NCBI RefSeq assembly: GCF_014656295.1
Contig: NZ_BNCD01000011.1
Coordinates: 62,001 to 126,000, forward strand
DNA from: Streptomyces sulfonofaciens
GTDB taxonomy: Bacteria > Actinomycetota > Actinomycetes > Streptomycetales > Streptomycetaceae
DNA: 64,000 bases
Direction: 5' to 3'
Part shown: positions 51,823 through 60,232 of the stretch, piece after piece
How the letters are laid out: each line of letters opens with the position of its first letter
Numbering within the stretch: position 1 is the first letter of the stretch
Notes under the pieces: model-generated
Database searches by the model: none
Seen by the model: only the letters and a program-made list of their open reading frames with translations
Told to the model about the DNA's origin: nothing
Program-made: the position numbers and the translations under genes

Positions 51823-52746
51823 ATGAACGACGAAGCGATCGGACCCGAAGCGGCGGCGGAGACGGCGGCGCTCGATGCGCGGCTGGAGCGCACCAACGCG
51901 CTGCTCGAACGGATGCTCGCCGAGGTGGCGAAGACACCGTCGACCCACGCGATCTTCGTCGACGCCGGGTACCTCTACGCCGCCGCGGGCCGGCTCGTGG
52001 CCGGCACGGAGGACCGCCGTGCCTTCGACCTGGACGCCGAGGGCCTGATCGACGCGCTGATCGACAGGGCCCGTACGATCTTCGCGGACAGCCGGCTGCT
52101 GCGGGTCTACTGGTACGACGGAGCCCGCCGCCGGATCCACACCGCCGAGCAGCAGGGCATCGCCGAGCTGCCGGACGTCAAGGTCCGGCTCGGCAACCTC
52201 AACGCCAACAACCAGCAGAAGGGCGTCGACTCGCTGATCAGGTCCGATCTGGAGTCACTGGCGAGGCACCGCGCCATCAGCGACGCGGCGCTGCTCGGCG
52301 GCGACGAGGACCTGGTCTCCGCCGTCGAGGCCGCGCAGGGCTACGGCGCACGGGTGCACCTGTGGGGCATCGAGGCGCCGGAGGGACGCAACCAGGCGGA
52401 GCCGCTGCTGTGGGAGGTCGACAGCCAGCGCACCTTCGACCTCGACTTCTTCAAGCCGTACGTCACCCGGCGCGTGGTCGTGTCCGCGGACGGCACGGGG
52501 GCGCCCCGGCCGAGCCGCGAGGACGTCTGGTTCGTCGGTGCCCGGATCGCCGCGACCTGGCTGGGCTCGCGGGGCCATGAGACGCTGGCCGATCTGCTGC
52601 CCGGCCACCCGTACCTGCCCGGCTCCGTCGACCAGGACCTGCTGGTGGAGGCCGAGGGGCTGCTCCAGTACTCGCTGCGCGGCCAGTCGGAGCTGCGCCG
52701 CGCCCTGCGGGACGGGTTCTGGGAGCACCTGCACGCGCAGTTCTGA
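51823..52746 (+). CDS. NYN-domain protein (PIN-like/LabA family)
   Basis: 307 residues from ATG 51823. N-terminal coiled coil (ALDARLERTNALLERMLAEV), NYN nuclease-like core with acidic residues in AIFVDAGYLYAA, QQKGVDSLIRSDLESL and ALLGGDEDLVSAVEAA, and a C-terminal helical domain. NYN domains are PIN-like metal RNases; the acidic triad is preserved, so RNA cleavage is plausible. Convergent with the next gene. Confidence 0.88.
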   Translation: MNDEAIGPEAAAETAALDARLERTNALLERMLAEVAKTPSTHAIFVDAGYLYAAAGRLVAGTEDRRAFDLDAEGLIDALIDRARTIFADSRLLRVYWYDGARRRIHTAEQQGIAELPDVKVRLGNLNANNQQKGVDSLIRSDLESLARHRAISDAALLGGDEDLVSAVEAAQGYGARVHLWGIEAPEGRNQAEPLLWEVDSQRTFDLDFFKPYVTRRVVVSADGTGAPRPSREDVWFVGARIAATWLGSRGHETLADLLPGHPYLPGSVDQDLLVEAEGLLQYSLRGQSELRRALRDGFWEHLHAQF

Positions 52747-52812
52747 GGGTGCCCGCACTCCGAGGGCGCCCGCATTCCGGGAGCGCCTGACGGCGCAGAG
52801 CCCGAGGGTGCC

Positions 52813-53715
52813 TCAGCAGGCGTCCCAGAAGGCCACCAGGGCGGCCGCGGTCTCCTCGGGGCGGTCGGTGTTGGGGGAGTGCTCCGCGCCGCGGACGACG
52901 GTGCGGTGGGCGGCGAGGCGGTCGGCCATGCGGTCCAGGTCGGGCACCGGCCAGGTGTCGTCGCGTTCGCCGGAGAGCACGTGCTTGGGCAGTGCGACAG
53001 CGGCCAGTTCGCCCGTCCTGTCCGGCTCGCCGCAGAGCTGCCGCCCGGTGGCGACGAGCTGGGCGGGGCTGTTGCCGAGCCAGCGCCGCCGCAGCCCGGC
53101 CGCCGCCTGCGCGGAGCCGTCGACGTCGGTCTCCTCGGGTGGTTCCAGGCGCTGCATGGTGTCCCAGACCTCTGCCATGGTCTGGACGGCGAGGACGTCC
53201 CGCAGCAGCTTCACCCGGTGCTGCTGGGACGCCGAGATCGGGCCGGGGCCGCAGGCCACGAGGGTCAGGGAGCGGAAGGCCGAGGGGTCACGCAGGACGG
53301 CCGCGCGGGCCACCAGGCCGCCCAGTGAGTGCCCCAGCAGGTGCACGGGAGCACCGGCACCGATGGCCGCGGTCTGCGCCAGCACGTCCAGCGCAAGCTC
53401 CTCCTGCGCGTACGGAGCCTCGTCGTCCGCCGGGCCCGCGGACTCGTACTGGCCCCGGCCGTCCACGGCGACGCTGCGGTAGCCGGCCGCGGCGAGCGGT
53501 TCGTGCAGTGCGATGAAGTCCTCCTTGCTGCCGGTGTAACCGGGCAGCAGCAGGACGGTCCCCTTCTCCGCCGACCCCGCCGACCCCGCCGACCCCGCCG
53601 ACCCCGAGCGCGCCGGGTGCGCGGGTGCGTCGATCACCGCGAAGTCACCGCGCTGGGTACGCAGCGGATATGCCCGGGCCCCGGGCGGGGGTACGAAGGT
53701 GGGGGGCCTGCTCAT
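52813..53715 (-). CDS. Alpha/beta hydrolase
   Basis: 300 residues. Nucleophile elbow HLLGHSLGGLVAR, oxyanion strand LLLPGYTGSK, Asp near SGERDDTWP and His in RGAEHSPNTDRP. An in-frame 9-base repeat inserts GSAGSAGSAGSA near residue 40. Predicted leaderless from ATG 53715 (TAGGCT six bases upstream). Substrate unknown. Confidence 0.9.
   Translation of the reverse strand: MSRPPTFVPPPGARAYPLRTQRGDFAVIDAPAHPARSGSAGSAGSAGSAEKGTVLLLPGYTGSKEDFIALHEPLAAAGYRSVAVDGRGQYESAGPADDEAPYAQEELALDVLAQTAAIGAGAPVHLLGHSLGGLVARAAVLRDPSAFRSLTLVACGPGPISASQQHRVKLLRDVLAVQTMAEVWDTMQRLEPPEETDVDGSAQAAAGLRRRWLGNSPAQLVATGRQLCGEPDRTGELAAVALPKHVLSGERDDTWPVPDLDRMADRLAAHRTVVRGAEHSPNTDRPEETAAALVAFWDAC
53570..53605. repeat. 9-base in-frame repeat in the hydrolase gene
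   Basis: GCCGACCCC repeated four times; adds Gly-Ser-Ala tripeptides and is likely length-variable between strains. Confidence 0.85.
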
Positions 53716-53721
53716 GGAGTG

Positions 53722-53727
53722 AGCCTA
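53722..53727 (-). promoter_or_regulatory. -10 box of a leaderless promoter (alpha/beta hydrolase)
   Basis: TAGGCT, six bases before ATG 53715. Confidence 0.5.
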
Positions 53728-53934
53728 GCTCTGAGTGACCGCACCGCGCAGGGGGCGTTCGGGGCGCACGCGGCCTCCGCGGAGCGCGGCACCGCACGCC
53801 CGGCCACCGCGGACCGGCTGCCCTGGCTGGGGCCGTGGGGCGCGCCGGTTCGTGGGGGCGCGGGTACGTGGGGCGTGCGGGTGCGGGTGCGGGTGCGTGG
53901 AGCGGACCGGTCGGTGGGACGGGCCCGTCCGTGA

Positions 53935-53964
53935 GACGCGCCCGCCCATAGGCGCGGGCGCGTC
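53935..53964 (-). terminator. Terminator of the DEAD-box helicase gene
   Basis: 11-base stem GACGCGCCCGC / GCGGGCGCGTC, loop 8, about 100 bases past the helicase stop. Confidence 0.6.
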
Positions 53965-54061
53965 CCGGTCGTCCACAGGCGTGCCGCGCGGTTCCCCGCG
54001 CCCCTGACGAGGCGGGGGAACCGGTCGGGACTCCGGGTCCTGCCGGCCGTTGCCGGTGGAG

Positions 54062-55819
54062 TCAGCCCTCCGTGGGCTCGGCGGCCCGGTCGGCGACCGC
54101 AACCCTGCTGCGGGTGCGGCGACGCCGCGGCTTGGCCTCCTCCGCCGGGGCGGCGTCCTGGACCGGGGCCGGTGCGGACTCGCCGGACGCGGCCTTGGCG
54201 GGCGCCGTCTCCGCGGGCACGGTCTCGGCGGGCGAGCCCGCGCGGGTGCGCCGGCGGCGCCGGGGCGTGCGGGGCTGGTCGTCGACGGGCGTCACCGGCG
54301 CGTCCGCGGCGGGTGCGTCCGCGGCGGGCCGAGCCCCGGCGTGCGTGGCGGCGTCCGTGGTGTCCCCGGCGTCCGTACCGTCCGTACCCGCGGTGCCCGC
54401 TTCGCCGTCGACTGGCGCCCCACCGCGGGTGCGCCGGCGCCGGCGAGGAGTGCGCGCCGGGCGCTCGCGTTCCTGGTCGCGCTCGCGGCTCTGGGTGCGG
54501 CCACGGCCGCGCGGCCCGCGTCCGCCGGTCTCGCCGAGGTCCTCGACCTCTTCCGCTTCAAGACCGGCGCGGGTGCGCTCGGAACGCGGGAGCACGCCCT
54601 TGGTGCCCTCGGGAATGCCCAGCTCCTCGTAGAGGTGCGGGGAGGTCGAGTACGTCTCGACGGGGTCGCCGAACGAGAGGTCGAGGGCCTTGTTGATCAG
54701 TTGCCAGCGCGGGATGTCGTCCCAGTCGACCAGCGTGATCGCGGTGCCGGACGCTCCCGCACGGCCGGTGCGGCCGATACGGTGCAGATAGGTCTTCTCG
54801 TCCTCGGGGGACTGGTAGTTGATCACATGGGTGACGCCCTCGACGTCGATGCCGCGAGCCGCGACGTCCGTGCAGACGAGGACGTCCACCTTGCCGTTGC
54901 GGAACGCGCGCAGCGCCTGCTCGCGGGCGCCCTGGCCGAGGTCGCCGTGCACCGCCCCGGCTGCGAAGCCACGGCGCTGGAGCTGCTCGGCGATGTCCGC
55001 CGCCGTGCGCTTGGTACGGCAGAAGATCATGGCGAGTCCGCGGCCCTCGGCCTGCAGGATGCGGGCCACCATCTCCGGCTTGTCCATCGAGTGCGCGCGG
55101 TAGATGTGCTGCTCGGTGCTGGCGACGGTCGCGCCCTGGTCGTCCGGGGCGGAGGCGCGGATGTGGGTGGGCTGGGACATGTAGCGGCGGGCGAGGCCGA
55201 TCACCGCGCCGGGCATGGTCGCCGAGAAGAGCATGGTCTGGCGGCGCGCCGGCAGCATGTTCATGATCTTCTCGACGTCGGGCAGGAAGCCCAGGTCGAG
55301 CATCTCGTCGGCCTCGTCGAGCACCAGGCACTTGACGTGCCGCAGGCTGAGCTTCTTCTGGCCGGCCAGGTCGAGCAGCCGGCCCGGGGTGCCGACGACC
55401 ACGTCGACGCCCTTCTTCAGCGCTTCCACCTGGGGCTCGTAGGCCCGGCCGCCGTAGATCGCGGTGACGCGGACGTTGCGGACCTTGCCGGCCGTCAGCA
55501 GGTCGTTGGTGACCTGGGTGCACAGTTCGCGCGTGGGCACCACGACGAGGGCCTGCGGGGTGTCGGTGAGCTGCTCGGGCCGGGCCCGACCCGCTTCCAC
55601 GTCGACGGGGACGGTGACGCTCTCCAGCAGCGGGAGGCCGAAGCCCAGCGTCTTGCCGGTGCCGGTCTTGGCCTGGCCGATCACGTCGGAGCCGGAGAGA
55701 GCGACCGGAAGCGTCATCTCCTGGATCGGGAAGGGATGGACGATGCCGACGGCCTCCAGGGCCTCGGCGGTCTCGGGAAGGATCCCGAGCTCTCGGAACG
55801 TCGTGGGTTCGGTAGTCAG
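54062..55819 (-). CDS. DEAD-box RNA helicase (RhlE-like), CTG start
   Basis: 585 residues if started at CTG 55819 (AGAGG seven bases upstream). Q-motif region FRELGILPETAEALEAVGI and PFPIQE precede Walker A AKTGTGKT; DEAD box LVLDEADEMLD, SAT, and C-terminal HRIGRTGRAG. The C-terminal 170 residues are a basic Arg/Pro/Ala tail (repeated RRRRRTR). The first ATG (55717) would delete the Q motif, and no ATG/GTG/TTG is in frame earlier. Unwinds RNA, probably in cold or ribosome assembly. Order helicase-MiaE_2 matches Rv3211-Rv3210c. Confidence 0.9.
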   Translation of the reverse strand: MTTEPTTFRELGILPETAEALEAVGIVHPFPIQEMTLPVALSGSDVIGQAKTGTGKTLGFGLPLLESVTVPVDVEAGRARPEQLTDTPQALVVVPTRELCTQVTNDLLTAGKVRNVRVTAIYGGRAYEPQVEALKKGVDVVVGTPGRLLDLAGQKKLSLRHVKCLVLDEADEMLDLGFLPDVEKIMNMLPARRQTMLFSATMPGAVIGLARRYMSQPTHIRASAPDDQGATVASTEQHIYRAHSMDKPEMVARILQAEGRGLAMIFCRTKRTAADIAEQLQRRGFAAGAVHGDLGQGAREQALRAFRNGKVDVLVCTDVAARGIDVEGVTHVINYQSPEDEKTYLHRIGRTGRAGASGTAITLVDWDDIPRWQLINKALDLSFGDPVETYSTSPHLYEELGIPEGTKGVLPRSERTRAGLEAEEVEDLGETGGRGPRGRGRTQSRERDQERERPARTPRRRRRTRGGAPVDGEAGTAGTDGTDAGDTTDAATHAGARPAADAPAADAPVTPVDDQPRTPRRRRRTRAGSPAETVPAETAPAKAASGESAPAPVQDAAPAEEAKPRRRRTRSRVAVADRAAEPTEG

Positions 55820-56216
55820 GGTGATGCCTCTTCTGTGAGATGCGGCGCGAGGCGAACGCTGGGGGTCGTGACCGTGCCGGTGACCGCCGGCCGCCTACGA
55901 GGCTGGCCGGGCGACGCGGGACCACTGCCGACGCTCTAGCACTCGTACCGCTGAGGGGCCCCTCCCCTGCGCTGCACCGCGTGGTGCACCGCCCGGAGGG
56001 CTGTCTGGTCGGAGCCGATCGGGCCACCGACCGGGCATCCTCGTTCTGTGTGCATCCCCATGCTGCGGATGCTTTTCGCCCGCGGAGTGCACCGCGGGCT
56101 CCATACACCATACCCCGTAATGCCGCATGCGCCATGGCCGAACAGCTCACGTCGCCGTCGTCACAGTGCTTGACCAGGCCCTTCCGTGCTGCGGCAGGCG
56201 GGCTATTGTGCGGTTT
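55820..56216. promoter_or_regulatory. 397-base divergent region with long helicase leader
   Basis: Palindrome GAGGGGCCCCTC (55953-55964) and hairpin GCCCGCGG / CCGCGGGC (56078-56099), which reads as hairpin plus AAAAG on the minus strand. -10-like TATGGT/TATGGA sequences near 56100-56115 (minus) would give a helicase leader of roughly 270 bases, as is common for cold-inducible helicases. Confidence 0.4.
56204..56209 (+). promoter_or_regulatory. -10 box of a leaderless promoter (MiaE_2 gene)
   Basis: TATTGT, seven bases before ATG 56217. Confidence 0.5.
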
Positions 56217-56999
56217 ATGACGACGCCCGAGCACTCCGAGACCTCCGCCGAAGCGCCCGACTCCGCCGAAGCGCCCGATGTGGCGGACGCCCCCGAAGAA
56301 CGCACCGCGGTCGCCGCGCAGGGCTGGGACAGGGCCTCCGCCGATCCGCAGTACCGCGCCGCGGTCGCGGACCTCCTCGGCGCGCTCGCCTACGGGGAGC
56401 TGGCGGCGTTCGAGCGGCTGGCCGAGGACGCGAAGCTGGCGCCGACCCTGGCCGACAAGGCGGCCCTCGCGAAGATGGCCTCGGCGGAGTTCCACCACTT
56501 CGAGCAGTTGCGGGACCGGCTGGCCGCGATCGGCGTGGAGCCCACGGAGGCGATGGAGCCGTTCGTCGCCGCGCTGGACGGCTTCCACCGCCAGACCGCG
56601 CCGTCGGACTGGCTGGAGGGCCTGGTCAAGGCGTACGTCGGCGACTCGATCGCCAGTGACTTCTACCGCGAGGTGGCGGCCCGCCTCGACACGGACACCC
56701 GGTCGCTGGTGCTCGCGGTGCTCGACGACACCGGGCACGCCAGCTTCGCCGTGGAGAAGGTGCGGGCGGCGATCGACGCGGAGCCGCGGGTCGGCGGACG
56801 GCTGGCGCTGTGGGCGCGGCGGCTGATGGGCGAGGCCCTGTCGCAGTCGCAGCGGGTGGTCGCGGACCGTGACGCGTTGTCGACCATGCTGGTCGGCGGG
56901 GTCGCGGACGGCTTCGACCTGGCGGAGGTGGGCCGGATGTTCTCCCGCATCACGGAGGCGCACACCAAGCGGATGGCCGCGCTGGGGCTGGCCGCGTAG
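56217..56999 (+). CDS. Ferritin-like MiaE_2-family protein
   Basis: 260 residues. Helical bundle with candidate di-iron ligands in AYGELAAFERL, EFHHFEQLRDRL and a later HASFAVEKV. PF13794-type; related to tRNA hydroxylase MiaE but activity is unproven in actinobacteria. The N-terminal 40 residues are acidic low-complexity. Divergent from the helicase as in Mycobacterium. Confidence 0.88.
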   Translation: MTTPEHSETSAEAPDSAEAPDVADAPEERTAVAAQGWDRASADPQYRAAVADLLGALAYGELAAFERLAEDAKLAPTLADKAALAKMASAEFHHFEQLRDRLAAIGVEPTEAMEPFVAALDGFHRQTAPSDWLEGLVKAYVGDSIASDFYREVAARLDTDTRSLVLAVLDDTGHASFAVEKVRAAIDAEPRVGGRLALWARRLMGEALSQSQRVVADRDALSTMLVGGVADGFDLAEVGRMFSRITEAHTKRMAALGLAA

Positions 57000-57032
57000 C
57001 CTCCGGCGGCCGTCACGGGGCGGAACACCGGT

Positions 57033-57074
57033 CCCGTGCCGTACGTGCCGGCCGGCCGACACGTACGGCACGGG
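57033..57074. terminator. Bidirectional terminator, 15-base perfect stem
   Basis: CCCGTGCCGTACGTG / CACGTACGGCACGGG, 12-base loop, between the convergent MiaE_2 and small membrane-protein genes. Confidence 0.8.
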
Positions 57075-57170
57075 AGGCGACGCGGCAGCCGGGGCCGTCC
57101 GGTTCCGCGGGGCCGTGGGTCGCGCACCGAGACTCGGTGGTGCCCCTCTAGCTGCCGCGTGGGCCGTCGG

Positions 57171-57434
57171 TCATGCCGAGGGCGAGGGGCGCAGACGGCC
57201 GGTGCGCAGCAGGAGCGAGAGCAGGGCCGCGGAGACCGCGGCCGCGCCGATCAGGGTGACCATCGCATGGCCGGGTCCGAGCGCGGAGTGCGTCACGAAG
57301 GCTCCGAGGAGTCCGCCCGCCGTGCCGGTCGGCAGGACGAGGGTTCGGGACGGGAGGCGGCGCGTCAGACGGCGGACCGCCGCCCAGGCCAGGGCGAGGC
57401 CGAGAAGTCCGGAGCCGAGCGCTTCCAAGATCAT
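57171..57434 (-). CDS. Small membrane protein
   Basis: 87 residues from ATG 57434 (AAAGGA six bases upstream). Hydrophobic stretches at 2-20, 37-55 and 58-80, suggesting three membrane passes; Arg-rich ends. Unknown function; streptomycete-type. Confidence 0.7.
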   Translation of the reverse strand: MILEALGSGLLGLALAWAAVRRLTRRLPSRTLVLPTGTAGGLLGAFVTHSALGPGHAMVTLIGAAAVSAALLSLLLRTGRLRPSPSA

Positions 57435-57686
57435 CCGTCGTCCTTTCACCACGGTTGCGGCCAGGTGCAAATCGGTCTTAGCCGGTCTACCCCGGGGCCT
57501 CGGGCGGCAATCCTGCCTACGCGGAACGTGTGATGCCTCCGTGCAGGCCAACGGGCCTGCGCGCGGGGAGAGTTCGGGGCGTATGAACGCCGGGGCCGTC
57601 GTCCGGACGGCAGGGGCCGTTCCTCGGGTGACGGGGTGTTGGGCGGACGGTGAGCCGTTGCGCGGACGGCGACGTGGCGTTGCGGG

Positions 57687-57734
57687 TGCCGGGGTGCCGG
57701 GGTGCCGGGGTGCCGGGGTGCCGGGGTGCCGGGG
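57687..57734. repeat. 8-base minisatellite, six perfect copies
   Basis: TGCCGGGG repeated six times without interruption. Unit not a multiple of three and no gene spans it. Confidence 0.9.
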
Positions 57735-57840
57735 CGCGGGCAGCGCGGTGCGGTGGTGTGTGGTGTGGCGGCGCGGTGGTGCGGTTCGGCGGGGCGGGAC
57801 GGGTGCGGCGGGCCGCGTCCTGGGGGTCAACGCAAGCCGA

Positions 57841-57868
57841 CGGCCCGGCGGTCAGGACCGCCGGGCCG
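57841..57868 (-). terminator. Terminator of DUF3107
   Basis: CGGCCCGGCGGT-CAGG-ACCGCCGGGCCG, 12-base perfect stem, about 80 bases past the DUF3107 stop. Confidence 0.7.
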
Positions 57869-57950
57869 TTCCGGTGTCTGTGTGGGCGCCCGCGGCAGCG
57901 CTGGAACCCGGTGTGTGCGCCGGGCGCGAAGGCGCCGCGTATGCGCTCCC

Positions 57951-58178
57951 TCACAACGCGCTGAAGCCCACCTTGCGCGTGGTCGGCTCGCCGATCTCCA
58001 CGTAGGCGAGGCGGTCGGCCGGAACCAGGACCTTGCGGCCGTGTTCGTCCACGAGGCTCAGGAGCTGTGCCTTGCCGGACAGCGCCTCGGCCACCGCGCT
58101 CTCGACCTCCTCGGCGCTCTGGCCGCTCTCCAGCACGATCTCGCGGGGCGCGTACTGCACGCCGATCTTGACCTCCAC
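57951..58178 (-). CDS. DUF3107 protein (Rv3208A homologue)
   Basis: 75 residues from GTG 58178 (GGAGGGA seven bases upstream); sequence VEVKIGVQYAPREIVLES... with YVEIGEPTTRKVGF at the end. A small soluble actinobacterial protein always near the FasR-type TetR gene. Function unknown. Confidence 0.92.
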   Translation of the reverse strand: MEVKIGVQYAPREIVLESGQSAEEVESAVAEALSGKAQLLSLVDEHGRKVLVPADRLAYVEIGEPTTRKVGFSAL

Positions 58179-58487
58179 GGCTTTGTCCCTCCGACGGTCA
58201 GTGATGTGCGCGGCCGTCCGCGCCGTACCCGCACACATTAGCCCGGTGAGGGGACCGGGGGCCCCTGGCCTGGCACGCCGGTAGCGAACAGAGCTCGGCG
58301 GCGGTTGCGGTTGGGACGGTGGGCCGTGGCACCCGTCCCCTGCCTCGCGGTCCGTCGCCGCGGTGGCCGCCGTCCCGGCGGTCGCGACCGTCCGGTCGTG
58401 CCGTCGCCTCGGCCGCCGGTGCCCAGCTTGGTGCGTCGCCCGGGGTGCCGCTGGCTGACCTGGTGCCGTCGGCTCGTGGGCCGCCGC
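58179..58487 (-). other. 309-base gap between TetR and DUF3107
   Basis: No gene recognised. GC-rich, with CCGGGGGCCCCTGG (58256-58269) as the only clear inverted repeat; the DUF3107 promoter presumably lies in 58190-58240. Confidence 0.4.
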
Positions 58488-59129
58488 TCAGTGGTGCTGT
58501 TCGCCGTGCAGCGGGAAGCCCGCGATGCCGCGCCAGGCCAGCGAGGTCAGGAGCTGTACGGCCTTGTCGCGCGGCATGCTGCTCTCGCTCGACAGCCAGT
58601 ACCGCGCGACCACCTGGGAGACACCGCCCAGACCGACGGCGAGCAGCATGGACTCCTCCTTGGGCAGCCCGGTGTCCTCGGCGATCACCTCCGAGATCGC
58701 CTCCGCGCACTGCAGGCTGACCCGGTCCACGCGCTCGCGCACCGCGGGCTCGTTGGTCAGGTCGGACTCGAAGACCAGGCGGAAAGCGCCGCCCTCGTCC
58801 TCCACGTAGGCGAAGTAGGCGTCCATGGTGGCCGCCACGCGCTGCTTGTTGTCGGTCGTCGACCCCAGGGCGGCGCGCACCGATTCGAGCAGGGCTTCGC
58901 AGTGCTGGTCGAGCAGCGCCAGGTACAGGTCGAGCTTGCCGGGGAAGTGCTGGTAGAGCACCGGCTTGCTGACGCCCGCGCGCTCGGCGATGTCGTCCAT
59001 GGCGGCCGCGTGGTACCCGTGCGCGACGAAGACCTCCTGCGCGGCGCCCAGCAGTTGGTTGCGCCGCGCGCGGCGAGGCAGGCGCGTGCCCCGCGGGCGA
59101 GCCGCCTCTGTCTGCTCGATGGCTGTCAC
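58488..59129 (-). CDS. TetR-family regulator, FasR-like
   Basis: 213 residues from GTG 59129 with GGGAGG upstream. N-terminal HTH RLPRRARRNQLLGAAQEVF, YHAAAMDDIAERAGVSK and PVLYQHFPGKLDLYLALL closely match mycobacterial FasR (Rv3208), a transcriptional activator of fatty-acid synthase that senses long-chain acyl-CoA; equivalence rests on sequence and synteny. The streptomycete target may differ, since other streptomycetes use a different FasR. A palindrome lies over its own promoter. Confidence 0.88.
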   Translation of the reverse strand: MTAIEQTEAARPRGTRLPRRARRNQLLGAAQEVFVAHGYHAAAMDDIAERAGVSKPVLYQHFPGKLDLYLALLDQHCEALLESVRAALGSTTDNKQRVAATMDAYFAYVEDEGGAFRLVFESDLTNEPAVRERVDRVSLQCAEAISEVIAEDTGLPKEESMLLAVGLGGVSQVVARYWLSSESSMPRDKAVQLLTSLAWRGIAGFPLHGEQHH

Positions 59130-59506
59130 GCCGCCTCCCGAAGTCGTCCAAGCGCCGTGTGCGCCACATTCCCATCGTACTTTTCGGTAACCGTGGTGTG
59201 CGCGGTGCGAGCGCAGAATTTCGTGGACCGGACAACAGCGAAAGCCGGATAGAGACCACCAAACACGGGCAGGTCAGACCACTCGTACGTGCTCCGGGAC
59301 GTGGTGTGTGCAGGAAGTGTGAGTCGTCTGTGAGGTAGATCGCCCACGGTCCTGGTCCGTCGGCAGCGCGCCTTTCGGTCGCTCTCCGTGCCCGCGTGCC
59401 GCACCATCCGTCATATGCCCGCCACGCGGGACCCCGCTGCCCCGCGGCGCGGCCGCCCGCGGCCCGCCCTCCCGGGGGCCGGTGCGCGAGCACGGGGGCG
59501 GCCGGC
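59130..59506 (-). promoter_or_regulatory. 377-base TetR promoter region
   Basis: No gene. AT-richer over 59165-59270, holding the TetR promoter; the rest contains no recognised element. Confidence 0.45.
59174..59193 (-). promoter_or_regulatory. TetR promoter with palindrome CGGTAACCG
   Basis: On minus, -10-like TACGAT (59174-59179) is preceded six bases earlier by CGGTTACCG (59185-59193). Placement between -35 and -10 suits autoregulation. Confidence 0.4.
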
Positions 59507-59752
59507 TCAGCGGTAGTCGTCCTCGTCGAGGTCGACGATCCGGGCCTGCTCCGCCAGATCCGCCTCGTCGGCGTCGTTGGGAATCCTCTCGGGGGGCACG
59601 AACTCCTCGCTCGGCGTGAGATCCGCGAGCTGCTCCGCGGCGTCCGCCTCGGGGGCCTCCAGGGAGACCTCGCCGAGATCGCCGCCGTCCTGGGCCTCGC
59701 TGGTGTCGGTGTCGTCCTCGAAGATCTCAGGGTCGGTGCGATCGACCGTCAT
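59507..59752 (-). CDS. Small acidic protein
   Basis: 81 residues from ATG 59752 (AGAGGAGAG just upstream). Very rich in Asp and Glu (EIFEDDTDTSEAQDGG; ends EDDYR), no hydrophobic segment, likely disordered. The same frame stays open upstream through an Arg/Asn/Lys repeat (59820-59919) but without a start signal. Unknown function. Confidence 0.65.
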   Translation of the reverse strand: MTVDRTDPEIFEDDTDTSEAQDGGDLGEVSLEAPEADAAEQLADLTPSEEFVPPERIPNDADEADLAEQARIVDLDEDDYR

Positions 59753-59819
59753 CTCTCCTCTTCCCCGGCGGCGAACATGCTCCCTCGCGGGTGCGTGCCG
59801 TGCTGCTGTCCTTGTCGGT

Positions 59820-59919
59820 TTCCGCTTGTTCCGCTTGTTCCGCTTGTTTCGCTTGTTCCGTTGGTCCTTCTGGTCCTTCTGGTTCTTCTCGTTCCGCTTG
59901 TCCGCTTGTCCGCCTGTCC
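59820..59919. repeat. 9-base pyrimidine-rich minisatellite
   Basis: TTCCGCTTG in four near-perfect copies (59820-59855) followed by decayed units (TGGTCCTTC twice, TTCCGCTTG, TCCGCTTG). One strand is strongly pyrimidine-rich, with low GC for this genome. Confidence 0.85.
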
Positions 59920-60220
59920 TCGTGGCTGTTCCCGTGTGCGTGCGCGCCTGCCGGTACGCACCCGCGGTGCGCCCGTCACCCGCGTGCCATGCGCCCGCGT
60001 GCCGTGCGCGATCGTGGCGGGCACTGCCGTACGCGGGTGCCCGCGGACCCGCCGGTGATGCGTACGTCCGGTGGGGGAGTGGTCGACCGGCGTCCCGCGG
60101 CGTCCGCCTGCCGCTCGCTCCCGCCTCGTACGGGCCTGCCTCCGAGCCTAGGAGACGCACCCGGGCAACGTCATGCCGATCCGTGGCGCCGAACACGCGA
60201 ACCAGGGCGTGATCCTCTCG

Positions 60221-60226
60221 TAACAT
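60221..60226 (+). promoter_or_regulatory. -10 box of a leaderless promoter (alpha/beta hydrolase)
   Basis: TAACAT, six bases before ATG 60233. Confidence 0.5.
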
Positions 60227-60232
60227 TGCGGC

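Larger units (their letters stand above)
53716..54061. other. 346-base gap between hydrolase and helicase
   Basis: No gene. Contains the hydrolase -10 box, a short GTGCGG repeat tract at 53876-53896 and the helicase terminator. Confidence 0.5.
57435..57950. other. 516-base gap with an 8-base minisatellite
   Basis: No gene. Promoter of the small membrane protein near 57440-57530 (AT-richer), the minisatellite and the DUF3107 terminator; otherwise GC-rich low-complexity. Confidence 0.5.
59753..60232. other. 480-base divergent gap with 9-base minisatellite
   Basis: Promoters of the acidic-protein gene (minus) and the hydrolase (plus, leaderless) flank the repeat at 59820. No other gene. Confidence 0.5.
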
